From Sorangium cellulosum So0157-2 (GTDB lineage: Bacteria; Myxococcota_A; Polyangia; Polyangiales; Polyangiaceae): a stretch of 64,000 nucleotides of DNA. Below the pieces are notes generated by a model, which had not been told where the DNA came from, ran no database searches, and saw only the letters and a list, made by a program, of their open reading frames with translations. Positions 36,279 through 44,278 of the stretch are shown in pieces. The stretch spans positions 620,001-684,000 of the forward strand of contig NC_021658.1 of the NCBI RefSeq assembly GCF_000418325.1, given 5' to 3'. The stretch's first letter is position 1, and each line of letters begins with the position of its first letter. The translations under genes and the position numbers were made by a program.

Positions 36279-37388
36279 TCACACGCTCACGCGGAACAGC
36301 TGCTGGCCCATGAGCAGGATGTCGCCCCCGGCGATCTCGGTCTCGCCGAGGACGCGGAGGAAGGTGCCGTTCGAGCTGCCGAGGTCGGTGAGGAACAGCC
36401 GGCCGCCCTGGTGCGAGATCTGGCAGTGGAGCCCGGAGACGTAGCCGTCCTCGGGGAAGAGGATGTCGCCGCGCTCGCGCCCGAGGTGCAGGCCGGTGTC
36501 GGGGACGGGGAACGCGTTGCCGGTCGCGTCCCTGCCGATGATCAGCGCCAGGCGCGCGACGTAGCCCTTCGAGGGGCTGCCGAGCCGCTCGACCCCGTCG
36601 GGCGTCGCGGGCGCGGGGGTGAGCGACTCGACGCGGACGATCTCCTGGCCGATGCGGAAGACGTCGCCGTTCTCGAGCTGCACCGGCGCGTCCCTGCGCA
36701 GCCTGCGGTAGACGCCGTTGAGCGAGCTCTCGTCCTTGACGAAGAGGCGCCCGCCCTTGATCGAGAACGTCGCGTGGCGCGGGGAGAGGTAGCTGTCGCC
36801 GCCGAAGATCGCGCCCGCGTCGCGCCCCACGGTCGTGGGGTTCGCGGGCAGCGTGTACGAGCCGGCCTCGGTGCCGTCGGCCCGGAGCGCGGTCAGCACG
36901 ACGTTCGCGGCGCCCGACGTGGACACGACCGGCGCGGGCGGCTGCACCGAGGCGCCCGCCGGCTTGACGAGCTTGAAGCCGCAGAGCGCGCAGAACTTGT
37001 TCGACGGCGGGTTGGGCTCCTGGCACTGCGGGCAGACGACCGTCCCCGCGCCGGCCGACGCCGCGGGCGAAGCCGGCTGCGCGGCGGCGGCCGCGGCCTT
37101 CCTGCTCGTGCCGGTGTCCTCGCCGCGGACCGGCGTGGCGAACGCCGCCGGATCGAGGAGCGCGGGCGGCGGGGGCGCGGCCGCGGGGCCCTTCTGGGCG
37201 CCGGTGCCGATGGCGGTCGGCTCATCGCCGTAGGGCTGGTTCGACCGCGAGGCCGCCGGCACGCCGTGGGGCGGGGTGCCCGCCGCGAACTTCTTCGGCG
37301 AAACGTCGCGAGGCAACTCGGCGCCGCAGCCGAGGCAGAACTTGTAATGGTCCTGATTTTCCTTGGAGCACTTCGGACAGGTGATCAC
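36279..37388 (-). CDS. Double zinc-ribbon, double FHA-domain protein
   Basis: 369 residues; GTG start preceded by a strong GAGGAGG. The N-terminal zinc ribbon CPKCSKENQDHYKFCLGCG is followed by a Pro/Ala linker, a second ribbon (CPQC and CALCG), then two FHA domains. FHA1 (~195-285) has GRDAGAIF, SPRHATF and SSLNGVYRR. FHA2 (~295-368) has LGRERGDI, SGLHCQIS and SSNGTFLRV. FHA domains read phosphothreonine, so this is a likely docking target of Hanks-type kinases. The kinase partner is not identifiable from position. Cytosolic. Confidence 0.9.
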   Translation of the reverse strand: MITCPKCSKENQDHYKFCLGCGAELPRDVSPKKFAAGTPPHGVPAASRSNQPYGDEPTAIGTGAQKGPAAAPPPPALLDPAAFATPVRGEDTGTSRKAAAAAAQPASPAASAGAGTVVCPQCQEPNPPSNKFCALCGFKLVKPAGASVQPPAPVVSTSGAANVVLTALRADGTEAGSYTLPANPTTVGRDAGAIFGGDSYLSPRHATFSIKGGRLFVKDESSLNGVYRRLRRDAPVQLENGDVFRIGQEIVRVESLTPAPATPDGVERLGSPSKGYVARLALIIGRDATGNAFPVPDTGLHLGRERGDILFPEDGYVSGLHCQISHQGGRLFLTDLGSSNGTFLRVLGETEIAGGDILLMGQQLFRVSV

Positions 37389-37563
37389 CAGGCCTCCTCA
37401 CAACGAGCGACCGGACAGGGTCTCAAGGCGAACGGCGGCGGGAGCATATTCGCCGCGGGCGCCCTCTGTCGACAGTCTGTCGCTCCTTCATGCGCGGGCG
37501 GCCGGCGGCGTGCGCGGGCGGCCGGGCCCCCAGGGGCCGCCGGCTCGCGCCGCCGCGGGGCGC

Positions 37564-38184
37564 TCACTTGGACAGGAGCGCGAGCGCGTCGCGCACGAGA
37601 TCCCCGAGCGGGGCGCTGTCGACGCGCGCGCCGAGGGCGGCGACGGCCCGTTCGGCCTCGGCCGGCCGGTAGCCCATGCGGGTGAGCGCGCTGTGCAGGA
37701 GGTCCTGCTTCGCGCCGGCGGCCGCGGGCGGCGGGGCCGCCGGCGAGGCCGCGGCCGAGGGGAGGTTGACGAGCTTGTCCTTCAGCTCGAGGACGAGCCG
37801 CTCGGCGGTCTTCTTGCCGACGCCGGGGATGGCGGTGAGGCGCGCGGTCTCCCGGCGGGCGATGACCGCGGCGAGCTCCCCCGCGCCGAGCGCGCTGAGG
37901 ATGGCCACCGCGATCTTCGGGCCGATGCTGGAGATGCCGATGAGCACGCGGAAGGCCGCCCGGTCCTCGCGCGTCGCGAAGCCGTAGAGGAGGAGCGCGT
38001 CCTCGCGCACGTGGGTGTGGACGAACAGGGTGATCGCCTCCGAGCCCGAGGCCGCGGCGAGGCCGCGCGCGCGCCCCACGGCGCCGAGCGGGACCGTCAC
38101 CTCGTAGCCGACCCCGGCGACGTCGAGCACCACCGTGCCCTCGTCGCCCTCTTCCACGACGTGGCCGGAGAGCCGACCGATCAA
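37564..38184 (-). CDS. ruvA: Holliday junction branch migration protein RuvA
   Basis: 206 residues from the TTG at 38184, which overlaps the upstream lipoprotein stop (TTGA). RuvA tetramers bind Holliday junctions and load the RuvB helicase. The N-terminal OB domain starts IGRLSGHVVE, with VGYEVTVPL. The helix-hairpin-helix region has LIGISSIGPKIAVAIL and IPGVGKKTAERLVLELKDK. An Ala/Pro linker leads to the RuvB-binding domain III (LHSALTRMGYRPAEAERAVAAL). ruvB and ruvC are not adjacent in this window. Confidence 0.95.
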   Translation of the reverse strand: MIGRLSGHVVEEGDEGTVVLDVAGVGYEVTVPLGAVGRARGLAAASGSEAITLFVHTHVREDALLLYGFATREDRAAFRVLIGISSIGPKIAVAILSALGAGELAAVIARRETARLTAIPGVGKKTAERLVLELKDKLVNLPSAAASPAAPPPAAAGAKQDLLHSALTRMGYRPAEAERAVAALGARVDSAPLGDLVRDALALLSK

Positions 38185-38693
38185 TTGACCTTGGCCCCTT
38201 GCTGGATCCACCGGCGGACGGCGTCGCGCTCCGCCGCGGGCAGGGTGTCGCCGGTGTAGGGCATCGGGGCGCCGCACTGGTCGGGGGTGCACTCCAGGTC
38301 CCCGCAGCTCAGGGTGTCGTCGAGCTTGTGCATGAGGAAGCTGTTCGCGGGGTCGCCGGCCGCGATCCGCGGCATCCCGGACGGCGCGCGCGACGGGACG
38401 CCGACGTTCTGGGCCACGATCGCGTCGATCTGCGCCGGCGTGGCCTGCTCGCTCACCGCCGGGCCGAGGTAGGCGAACCCGGCCGAGCCGGCCTCGGCGC
38501 CGTGGCAGGTCGAGCTGAACGAGCAGGACCGCTGGAAGACGGGGAGGACGTCGGTCGCGAAGCTCACCTCGGGGGTCGCGCCGTCGAACTTGCTGTAGTC
38601 GAAGCACGCGGTCTCCGCGGGCCCCGGGCCGTCGTCGCCGCCGCACGCGGCGCCCGTCGTCGCGATCACGAAAATCAAGAAGAATTTCCGCAC
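38181..38693 (-). CDS. Lipoprotein with cytochrome-c-like CxnCH motif
   Basis: About 170 residues from GTG 38693 (GTG 38699 possible; GAGGGG spacing favours the inner one). Lipobox ATTGAAC (~residue 18). FATDVLPVFQRSCSFSSTCH resembles the haem-attachment segment of planctomycete/myxobacterial exported cytochrome-like proteins, but the two cysteines are six apart instead of CxxCH, so covalent haem is uncertain. Other Cys at CGDLECTPDQC and a C-terminal PAAERDAVRRWIQQGA, typical of that group. It overlaps ruvA by 4 bp, an unusual envelope/DNA-repair pairing. Confidence 0.7.
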   Translation of the reverse strand: MRKFFLIFVIATTGAACGGDDGPGPAETACFDYSKFDGATPEVSFATDVLPVFQRSCSFSSTCHGAEAGSAGFAYLGPAVSEQATPAQIDAIVAQNVGVPSRAPSGMPRIAAGDPANSFLMHKLDDTLSCGDLECTPDQCGAPMPYTGDTLPAAERDAVRRWIQQGAKVN

Positions 38694-38745
38694 GTTCACC
38701 CCTCGCAGCTCGATCCTCGGGGCGCGACCCTAGCAGAACTGCGCG

Positions 38746-38796
38746 CGCTCCGTAACGCGCGACGTCGCGCCGCGCGTTGGAGCGCGTTACGGAGCG
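38746..38796. promoter_or_regulatory. Perfect 15-bp inverted repeat in divergent promoter region
   Basis: CGCTCCGTAACGCGC at 38746-38760 is mirrored by GCGCGTTACGGAGCG at 38782-38796 with a 21-bp spacer. It lies between the divergent lipoprotein-ruvA and lipoprotein-LysM operons. Candidate operator (arms about 36 bp centre to centre) or hairpin; the role is inferred from position only. Confidence 0.6.
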
Positions 38797-38905
38797 GGCG
38801 TCGCTCCGGCGCGGCGGTCGGGGCGCGCCGGAGCGACCCGCGCGCCGCGCGGAGATCGCCGTGCGTTTGGCCGGCCGGCGCGGCGGCGGGTAGGCTGGGC
38901 GCCGC

Positions 38906-39313
38906 ATGAGGATTGGCCTGGGCATCGGCTCGATGGGGCTCGCGCTCGCCGCGCTCGCCGCCGGGTGTGGCGGGGGGCGGGACGCGGTCGAACAGCAGCT
39001 CGCCGAGCTGCGCGCGGAGCTCGTGCGGGTGCGCGCGGACAGCGCCGTGCTCGCGGACCGGCTGGGCTCGCTGGAGCGCGCGCGGGTCGCCCCGCGCGTC
39101 GCCGCGCGCCCGGACGAGGCCGAGCCGCGCGCCGCCTCCCCGGAGGAGCTGGACAGGCCCGACCTCGAGGTCGTGCGGCTCGCGCCGGAGGACGACGGCG
39201 CGCGGCCGCCGGCGCTCCGCTCGACCGCGAACGGCGTCGTCATCGACGAGCCGCCGGGCGGCTCGCCGCCGCCGAGCCCGCCACCCTCCACCCCGTCGAG
39301 GCGCAAGCGATGA
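38906..39313 (+). CDS. Small lipoprotein with coiled coil
   Basis: 135 residues. Signal ends ALAALAAGC (lipobox AAGC). A short coiled coil follows (QQLAELRAELVRVRADSAVL, LADRLGSLERA) and then a Pro/Ser-rich tail ending in SRRKR. Its stop overlaps the LysM gene start (ATGA), so the two are coupled. The coiled coil and envelope anchor suggest an accessory subunit for the LysM protein, as inference. Confidence 0.7.
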   Translation: MRIGLGIGSMGLALAALAAGCGGGRDAVEQQLAELRAELVRVRADSAVLADRLGSLERARVAPRVAARPDEAEPRAASPEELDRPDLEVVRLAPEDDGARPPALRSTANGVVIDEPPGGSPPPSPPPSTPSRRKR

Positions 39314-40644
39314 AGTTCCACGCGAAGGCAACGCTGGTCCCGGTCTCCCTGGCGCTCGCCGCGGCGGCGCCGCTGGCGCTCGCCCAGGAGCAGGGGGGCG
39401 AGGAGGGCGCCGGCCAGGGGCCGGGCGTCACCGTGGTCCAGCTCCCGCCGGCCCAGCCGACCGTCGAGACGCAGGTCGTGGTGCCGGGCTACCCGCAGCC
39501 GGGGTTCGATCCGAACGCCCACCTGCCCTCGAGCTCGCGCGGCACCACGGACACGTCGCGCGCGTCGGACGGCTTCGACCTCGGCCGCCGCAGCGAGGGC
39601 CCCGCCTCGGTGCGGGGCGGCGCGAACGGGAGCTACGTCGTCGAGGGGCAGTTCGTGCCCGAGTCGCACTCGGTGCGGCGCGGCGACACGCTCTGGGACA
39701 TCTCGGGCAGGTACTACACGAACCCCTACGCCTGGCCGCAGGTCTGGGCGCTGAACCCGCAGCTCCAGAACCCGCACTGGATCTACCCGGGCGACCGGAT
39801 CCGGCTCCGCGACCCGAACGAGGCCCCGACCCGCGGCAACATCGGGCTCGGCTTGACCAAGGGGGGCCGTGGGGGGCGGGTGCCGGCGAAGACGATCTTC
39901 CTGCGCGACCTCGGCTGGGTCGACGACGTGAAGAAGGACACGTGGGGGGAGCTCGTCGCCAGCCCCGACGACCAGATGCTCCTCAGCGAGGGCGACGACG
40001 TCTACCTCCGCCTCTCGGGCGACCACGAGGTCGCGATCGGCCAGGAGCTCACGATCTTCCGCGAGATCAAGAAGGTGAGGAGCGGCGGCGACGACAAGGG
40101 CGAGCTCGTGACCGTGCGCGGCACCGCGCGCGTCGATCGCTACAACCCGAAGACGCACATGGTGCGCGCGCGGCTCATCGAGTCGCTCGACGTCGTCGAG
40201 CGCGGGGACCGGGTCGGCTCGGTGGCGCGCCGCTTCGACGTGGTGCCGCCGGCGAGCGCCGACGCGGACCTCGAGGCGCGGATCATCGCGGCGATCTACC
40301 CCTACCAGCTGTTCGGGCAGCACCAGGTGGTGTTCATCGACAAGGGCGAGAAGGACGGGGTGAAGCCGGGGCAGCGCTTCTTCGCGGTCCGGCGCGGCGA
40401 CCGCTGGGTGCAGCAGCTCGGGGGCGCCGGCAAGCTGGCGACGCTCCGGCCGCGGGTGCAGGACGAGCGGCCGGCGCAGGTCGACGCGCCGAAGTTCGGC
40501 GTCGACGAGGAGCTGCTCCCGGACGAGACCTACGCCGAGCTGCGCGTGCTCAACGTGCGCGAGCGCACGGCCGCGGCGCTCGTGACCAGCGCGATGTACG
40601 AGGTCGAGCGGGACGCGGTGCTCGTCTCGCGCAAGGGCCTCTGA
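39310..40644 (+). CDS. Exported LysM-domain protein
   Basis: 444 residues. Signal peptide ending PLALAQ (~residue 26). A linker precedes one LysM module around residues 115-170 (SHSVRRGDTLWDISGRYY, NPYAWPQVWALNPQ, HWIYPGDRIRL), typical peptidoglycan binding. The C-terminal ~270 residues have beta-rich segments (VRGTARVDRYNPKTHMVRAR, VVFIDKGEKDGVKPGQRFFA) without catalytic motifs. Such LysM plus C-terminal beta proteins are common in deltaproteobacteria. Probably periplasmic, anchoring or surveying the cell wall. Second gene of a two-gene operon. Confidence 0.85.
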   Translation: MKFHAKATLVPVSLALAAAAPLALAQEQGGEEGAGQGPGVTVVQLPPAQPTVETQVVVPGYPQPGFDPNAHLPSSSRGTTDTSRASDGFDLGRRSEGPASVRGGANGSYVVEGQFVPESHSVRRGDTLWDISGRYYTNPYAWPQVWALNPQLQNPHWIYPGDRIRLRDPNEAPTRGNIGLGLTKGGRGGRVPAKTIFLRDLGWVDDVKKDTWGELVASPDDQMLLSEGDDVYLRLSGDHEVAIGQELTIFREIKKVRSGGDDKGELVTVRGTARVDRYNPKTHMVRARLIESLDVVERGDRVGSVARRFDVVPPASADADLEARIIAAIYPYQLFGQHQVVFIDKGEKDGVKPGQRFFAVRRGDRWVQQLGGAGKLATLRPRVQDERPAQVDAPKFGVDEELLPDETYAELRVLNVRERTAAALVTSAMYEVERDAVLVSRKGL

Positions 40645-40991
40645 CCGCCGCGGCGCGGGGCCTGGCGAGGTCGGCCGCCGCGTCGCCGTCGCCGGGCGAG
40701 GTGGGGCCGCCGCGTCGCCGTCGCCTGCGTGGGGGAGCGAACCGCGGCGGTGCGCGGCGGCACAGTCGGGGCGTCGCCGCGCTGCGGCTCGCGACCCGGA
40801 CGGCGGGGTCGAGGGCCGCGCTGACCGCGACGAAAAGCGCCATCGCGGAAATGTACGGCGACGCGCGGACGCGTGTACGTGGAGGCGTGGAGGGCGAGGA
40901 AGGCGCGGAGTCGGAATGTGCATCGACGCGCGGGCGTCGGCGCAATGTCTCCACGAGGGGGGCGCGGTCGCGGTATGATGTTCCGTCTATC
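40645..40991. other. 347-bp intergenic region
   Basis: Holds a direct repeat of GGCCGCCGCGTCGCCGTCGC at about 40675 and 40706 just after the LysM stop. Otherwise no gene, RNA or clear promoter was recognised before the TPR gene. Confidence 0.4.
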
Positions 40992-42644
40992 ATGCGTCGC
41001 CGCGCAGAAGCCCAGTCCGAGCTGAAGGGCGTGGATGGAGAGCCTGCCACGCAGCGCTCGTTCGAGAGCGCGTCGGATCGCTGCGCCCCGAAGAGCGGGT
41101 CGCTGTCCGAGGTGCTCGGCGACGGCGCGATGCGGGGCCCCCGATCGAGCGGCGCTCCCCCGAGCCTCGCCGGCACGGCGCCGGAGGCGCGCGGCCACGC
41201 GCTGCGCGAGCGCGGCAACCTGCTGCTCCGGCGCAACGACTACGCGAGCGCCGCGCGCGATTACGACGAGGCGCTCGCGCTGTTCCAGGCCGCGGGCGAC
41301 GGGCTCGGCCAGGCCCAGGTGCTCATGGATCGCGGCGCGCTGCGCCTGCGGGAGGGCGTCCCCGTCCAGGCGGTGCGCGACTACGACGAGGCGCTCGCGC
41401 TGTTCCAGGCCGCGGGCGACCGCGCGGGGGAGGGGGAGGCGCTGCGGGCGCGGGGCTTCGCGCGCGCCGAGGAGGGCGATCTCGGCGGCGCGGTCTGCGA
41501 CTACGATCTGGCCATCCAGCTCTTCCTGCAGCTCGGCGATCGCGAGCCGCTCAAGCCGCGCGCCGGGTCGCGCGCGGCCGCCCCCGACGCCGACGGCGCG
41601 GGGCCGACGGAGTCGCCCCGCGCCCGCCCGCACGGCGCGGCGCACGCGCGCGCGCTCAAGTCGCGCGGCGATCTGCGCGTCCGCCTCCGCAACCTGCCGG
41701 GCGCGGCGCGCGACTACAGCACCGCGCTCGCGCTGTTCCAGGGCGCGGGGGATCGGAGCGGGCAGGCCAGCGTGCTGAAGGCGCGCGGCGACATGCGGCT
41801 CGGCCAGGACAACATGACGGGCGCGGCGCGCGACTACGACTGGGCGCTCACGCTGTACCAGGCCACCGAGGACCACCTCGGCCATGCCGGCGTGCTCAAG
41901 GCGCGCGGCGATCTGCGGACCCGGCAGGAGGACCTCGCGGGCGCCGAGCGGGATTACGATCAGGCGCTCGAGCTGTTCACGGCGACGCGCGACGTGCTGG
42001 GGCAGGCCGCGGTGCTGAAGGCGCGCGGGGACATGCGCTCGCTGCAGGAGGACCTCGTGGACGCGGTGCGCGACTACGACCGGGCGCTCGCGCTGTTCCG
42101 CACCGGCTTCGAGCGCCGCGGCCAGGCCGCGACGCTCAAGGCGCGGGGCGATCTCCGCCGCAAGCAGTTCGAGCTGGTGGCCGAGCTCGTGGGCGTCGCG
42201 GCGGCCGACGCGTCGGATCTGGAGGACGCGCTCTCGGACTACGAGCAGGCGCTCGCCCTGTTCGAGGTGCTCGAGGACGGCGCGGGGCAGGCGGGGGTGC
42301 TCCGGGCGCGCGGCGATCTCTCGCGCATCCAGGGGGATCTCGGCGCGGCGCTCGAGCTGTACCTGAGCGCGAAGCGGCTCCTGGACGTCTCGGGCAACGC
42401 CGCGGAGCTCTCCGCGACGCTCGCCGAGATCGCGCGGACGCACGCGCTCGCGGGCCGCGCGTCCGAGGCCCGCGCCGCGGCCGAGCAGGCGCTCGCGCGC
42501 GCCGATCGCGCGACGAGCCCCGAGGTCCGCGAGCTGGCGGAGGCGGTCCTCTCCGGCCGGATCGCGGCGCGCCCGGAGGAGGGCGCCGCGCGCGACTCCC
42601 GGGTGCCCATCAGCCCGGGGCGCTTCGAGCGAGAGAGGTTTTGA
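40992..42644 (+). CDS. Tetratricopeptide-repeat protein
   Basis: 550 residues from ATG 40992. There is no signal peptide. After a ~70-residue polar N-terminus come nine or ten units of ~40 residues with consensus LKARGDLR then ARDYDEALALF, interrupted by one Pro/Ala linker (~190-215) and a 14-residue insertion in the eighth unit. The spacing corresponds to TPR-like helical hairpins of the tandem type that wrap a peptide partner. The strong unit-to-unit identity implies recent internal duplication. Cytosolic scaffold; partner unknown. Convergent with the RHS-linked gene. Confidence 0.85.
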   Translation: MRRRAEAQSELKGVDGEPATQRSFESASDRCAPKSGSLSEVLGDGAMRGPRSSGAPPSLAGTAPEARGHALRERGNLLLRRNDYASAARDYDEALALFQAAGDGLGQAQVLMDRGALRLREGVPVQAVRDYDEALALFQAAGDRAGEGEALRARGFARAEEGDLGGAVCDYDLAIQLFLQLGDREPLKPRAGSRAAAPDADGAGPTESPRARPHGAAHARALKSRGDLRVRLRNLPGAARDYSTALALFQGAGDRSGQASVLKARGDMRLGQDNMTGAARDYDWALTLYQATEDHLGHAGVLKARGDLRTRQEDLAGAERDYDQALELFTATRDVLGQAAVLKARGDMRSLQEDLVDAVRDYDRALALFRTGFERRGQAATLKARGDLRRKQFELVAELVGVAAADASDLEDALSDYEQALALFEVLEDGAGQAGVLRARGDLSRIQGDLGAALELYLSAKRLLDVSGNAAELSATLAEIARTHALAGRASEARAAAEQALARADRATSPEVRELAEAVLSGRIAARPEEGAARDSRVPISPGRFERERF

Positions 42645-42664
42645 GAGACCGAAGGGCAGAGGTT

Positions 42665-44278
42665 CTACTTCACGTGGCGAAAGTCTGACCACCACAAGCG
42701 TGCTGATGTCGCGGTACGAATCCCGTACGTGCGCAGCGCTTCGATAAGGCTCTCTCGGTTGGGGCTCCAATTGCTGACCGAGATCGTCGGAGGCTTTGCA
42801 ATGTACTCTTTCGCTCCGTTGATGATGTCAACGGCTCGCGCGACGCTGTCGCTCCTCAGGACTAGAAATGATCTTCCAAATGGCGGTGAGAGCTGCCGCA
42901 GCCAGAGCCCATCACCTACGTAGCTCGTGACGCGGTGATCGCTGCACTCGTCCATACGTCGCAGATGGAGCTGACGAACGAGTGCATCTGCGTATCTTCT
43001 AGATCGCAACGGGAAGGCGAATTCTTCACGGAGCTGTCCGCTCTCCTCCAGCTGTTCTTCGAACGCCAGTGTCTCGAGCCAGGTGAGGACTTCCCCCGCC
43101 TCGAAGCTCATTCGCTCAGGCAGGTACGCGTACGTCCAGACGCCAGCGGCGCTTCCCCAGAAGACCATCCTCCAATCTCTCCAGCCTCCCACGGAGATCA
43201 GATCGAGCCCTCGCCAAGACCAATGGGGCCAGTGACGCAGCTCGATAGTCGATCGGCTGCTGGAGCTGGTCGGAAACCCTCTCCTTCCCTCGAAGTCGAG
43301 CTGGCTTGCGGTGCCAGGATCGAGGGACGATTGCTCGAGGAGCCCAAGCCAGAGGTATGGGGTCGGGGCGCATTCGTTGGAATACAGAAATAGGCTGTTC
43401 AGAGCGCCGAGGGCCGAGTCTGGTTCGCTCGTTGCCGTCTGGTGAAGGGATGCGATCGCGACCGGAGCTCGCACCGCGCTGTGCTTGCTTAAATACCAAT
43501 GCAGCCGGGGTGAGCCGAGTTGAGGGATAGGAAGGCGATGTCGCGTCGTCGTATCTTGAGTGAATTCGATCGCCTCGATGTTACTCCCAACGGCCGAGGT
43601 CACCTGAGAGACGCGGGACTCGCGGATCCATAGCCGCGAAGAGCACATCGCGTTTTCCCATGTGTATACGGGATGGTGCGACGCTTGAGGTGCGTCGATG
43701 ACGTGCGTGAAGCTCGCTCTTAGCTCTGGGCCAACCTCGACCCGTACGCACAACCCACACTCTCCGCATGACGCTGCTGCGCTGCGGAGAGCATCCACTG
43801 AGCGTGCTACGAGCATACCACGGTAGAGAGTCACGCCTGCTCCCGCATACCCATCGCCGGTCGGGACCATCGGTGCGAGGCCAAGACGCTCTGCGAGGGC
43901 TCGTTCGGAGCCATCCACGCGCAGAATCGGCCACCAGGATTCGTAGCCGTCCGCCCGTACAATAAACTCCAAGTAGTCCCGCCAATCCTCAGCGCTCAGG
44001 TACACTGGGCCGAGGCGGTTGCACCACGCCGATAGTTGGAAATAACCGTCGTTTCGAGATCGGACGACACCTGTGCCGGCTGATTTTAGCGCAGCCGGCT
44101 GCCCGAGCGCCACACCGCGGACAATGGGGAAGCCGCGATGTCCGGTGAGCTCGATGAGCTCGCGATCCATCGCATGCGTGGGTGAATCATCATGCGGGCT
44201 GACGTCGGCAACGACAGAAGCCCGCGCGAGGGCGTCGCGCACAAAGGAGGACCACTCACGGGTCACAGCTTCACCCAC
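42665..44278 (-). CDS. Candidate immunity protein for RHS toxin, unknown family
   Basis: 537 residues, GTG start at 44278 overlapping the RHS stop by 16 bp, so translation is likely coupled. No signal peptide or membrane helix; rich in Trp and Ser (GYESWWPILRVDG, HWPHWSWRGLDLISV, FWGSAAGVWTYAYLPERMSF). I recognise no domain. Position directly after the toxin tip is the standard place for an immunity gene, but at 537 residues it is far larger than usual (100-250). GC is visibly lower than in neighbours, as in the toxin tip, fitting joint horizontal gain. Alternatives: an RHS chaperone/adaptor or an unrelated cargo gene. Confidence 0.55.
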   Translation of the reverse strand: MGEAVTREWSSFVRDALARASVVADVSPHDDSPTHAMDRELIELTGHRGFPIVRGVALGQPAALKSAGTGVVRSRNDGYFQLSAWCNRLGPVYLSAEDWRDYLEFIVRADGYESWWPILRVDGSERALAERLGLAPMVPTGDGYAGAGVTLYRGMLVARSVDALRSAAASCGECGLCVRVEVGPELRASFTHVIDAPQASHHPVYTWENAMCSSRLWIRESRVSQVTSAVGSNIEAIEFTQDTTTRHRLPIPQLGSPRLHWYLSKHSAVRAPVAIASLHQTATSEPDSALGALNSLFLYSNECAPTPYLWLGLLEQSSLDPGTASQLDFEGRRGFPTSSSSRSTIELRHWPHWSWRGLDLISVGGWRDWRMVFWGSAAGVWTYAYLPERMSFEAGEVLTWLETLAFEEQLEESGQLREEFAFPLRSRRYADALVRQLHLRRMDECSDHRVTSYVGDGLWLRQLSPPFGRSFLVLRSDSVARAVDIINGAKEYIAKPPTISVSNWSPNRESLIEALRTYGIRTATSARLWWSDFRHVK

